From Taibaiella helvus_B (GTDB taxonomy: Bacteria > Bacteroidota > Bacteroidia > Chitinophagales > Chitinophagaceae), in the NCBI GenBank assembly GCA_040392805.1, contig JBEBVI010000225.1, positions 1-6,827 on the forward strand: a stretch of DNA of 6,827 nucleotides, read 5' to 3'. The notes under the pieces are model-generated. The model had not been told where the DNA came from. It made no database searches and worked only from the letters and a program-made list of their open reading frames with translations. Every line of letters begins with the position of its first letter. Within the stretch, counting starts at the first letter, position 1. Of the stretch, positions 5,747 through 6,827 are shown one piece after another. The translations under genes were made by a program, and so were the position numbers.

Positions 5747-6827
5747 TTATTCTGCCTTTACCACTTTCTCTACTTTAATCAACTTTCCCTCTCTATCCGT
5801 TACCCGTAATAAATAAACACCTTGTGCAAGATTGCTTACATCAATTGCATTTACATGCTCCTTGTATAATACGCTACGCCCTTCTATACTGCTAAGATGT
5901 ACATGAATCGGTCCGGAACTGCTGATATAAATGATATCCCGAACCGGGTTAGGATAGATATAGATATGTGCTCCTATACGGTTGATATCTTCAACAGATA
6001 GATTAGTAACCGGATAAATATCAGAAGTACTTTCACAACCATTATCATCCGTTACCCTTACTGAATAATCTCCATTTTCTGTTATTGTATAGGTAGCGTG
6101 AGTAGCACCGGCTATATCTACGCCGTTCTTGATCCATTGATATGTAGCATACGCTCCTGCAACTCCTAACACAAATCCATTAACGTTGATGGCAGGTCGT
6201 TCAATTTTATTCAAAGTTAATTCGATAGTAAATATGCTGTCACAACCCGCGGCATTGGGTACCACTTGAGTGTATGTGCCGCTGGAAAAATATACGCTGT
6301 CGTTCAAGGTATAGCTGTCACCACATATTGTTATGATAAGATTAGAGAAATAAGAACTATCTGAAGCTAGTTTTAATAAAAACATACCACCCCGGACTCC
6401 TGAACCTGAATAAATAAGATTGAATGTGTCTGAATAGGGATTGACATCTGCTGTATCATTAAACTGGCCGGCAATATAAATATTGCCAGCCTGGTCCAGC
6501 GCTAAAGATGCCCTTCCGTCTTGCCTATTCCCACCAATACGGCCAGCCCATATATAATTACCGCAATTATCATACTGGGCTAAAAACATATCCGCTTCCG
6601 AAGATGTAAGCATTGCCAATCCAGGCCCCGGGTCAAAATCTACAGCAGAGCCAAACCCATTAAATTCTCCTGCAAGAAATAAATTGCCTGTTTTATCTAC
6701 AAGCACATCCGTTCCAGCCACATCTAAAGCACCCCCAATATTGTTTGCCCAAAGATAATTACCATTAGCATCATATTTTATTAAAAACAGATCACTTCGT
6801 CCAATAGCCGTTAGCAGAGCCGGACTG
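5747..6827 (-). CDS. Secreted SBBP-repeat protein with type IX sorting domain (partial, 5' end outside window)
   Basis: The frame is open through the right edge, so about 359 C-terminal residues are visible and the start lies outside; the GTG at 6721 is internal. The visible part begins with beta-propeller (SBBP-type) repeats of 67-68 residues: SDLFLIKYDANGNYLWA (from 6796), ADMFLAQYDNCGNYIWAG (from 6595) and the start of a third, GGMFLLKL (near 6391). Between them are DKTGNLFLAGEF and DQAGNIYIAGQF strands. Next comes a region with CGDSY and AGCDSIFTIELTL, then an Ig/PKD-like domain (YQWIKNGVDIAGAT, NGDYSVRVTDDNGC), and last a Por-type C-terminal sorting domain with IYPNPV (5942-5959), GVYLLRV and a final KVEKVVKAE. 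Such proteins are exported by Sec and moved across the outer membrane by the type IX system. The role is unknown; surface adhesion or binding is inference. Confidence 0.9.
   Translation of the reverse strand, partial: SPALLTAIGRSDLFLIKYDANGNYLWANNIGGALDVAGTDVLVDKTGNLFLAGEFNGFGSAVDFDPGPGLAMLTSSEADMFLAQYDNCGNYIWAGRIGGNRQDGRASLALDQAGNIYIAGQFNDTADVNPYSDTFNLIYSGSGVRGGMFLLKLASDSSYFSNLIITICGDSYTLNDSVYFSSGTYTQVVPNAAGCDSIFTIELTLNKIERPAINVNGFVLGVAGAYATYQWIKNGVDIAGATHATYTITENGDYSVRVTDDNGCESTSDIYPVTNLSVEDINRIGAHIYIYPNPVRDIIYISSSGPIHVHLSSIEGRSVLYKEHVNAIDVSNLAQGVYLLRVTDREGKLIKVEKVVKAE

Overview
The window comes from a Bacteroidota chromosome, most likely a relative of Chitinophaga/Niastella (Chitinophagaceae). 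The evidence is a C-terminal type IX secretion sorting domain, a DUF3467 protein, the short Bacteroidota form of 'AMP nucleosidase', a futalosine-pathway MqnD, two TAnnTTTG-type -7 promoter elements, and intergenic repeats of kinds I recall from this phylum (CGAAACATCTCC, GCGAGGAACGAAGCAAT, TTTGCG..TTGCGAGAAAC). The taxonomic call is inference from these features; no rRNA is present.

Layout. 1-156: non-coding tail downstream of cmk, holding a diverged copy of a repeat element. 157-849 (-): cmk, CMP kinase. 850-1117: divergent intergenic region with a TTTGCG-type repeat. 1118-1993 (+): mqnD, menaquinone biosynthesis. 1994-2073: a second copy of that repeat. 2074-2844 (-): nucleosidase of the AMP nucleosidase-like family. 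2845-3694: an 850-bp gene-free stretch packed with repeats, including an exact 91-bp tandem duplication. 3695-4012 (+): DUF3467 protein. 4141-5673 (+): guaA, GMP synthetase. 5675-5720: a perfect 18-bp-stem hairpin between convergent genes. 5747-6827 (-): 3' part of a large secreted SBBP-repeat protein, cut by the window edge.

Function. The conserved genes are housekeeping: pyrimidine (cmk) and purine (guaA, nucleosidase) nucleotide metabolism and quinone synthesis (mqnD). They alternate in orientation and do not form an operon; each appears to be its own transcription unit. The secreted protein is unrelated to them.

I found no new gene system. The most interesting part is the non-coding DNA. 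A modular element, CTACYAATGAC-N18-ATTAYCARC ... GGCSSGCC ... AACTCGRCATRACGGTA, occurs diverged at the window start and, internally duplicated, at about 3350-3549. The duplication junctions share the 5-mer TAACT, which suggests how the 91-bp unit was copied.
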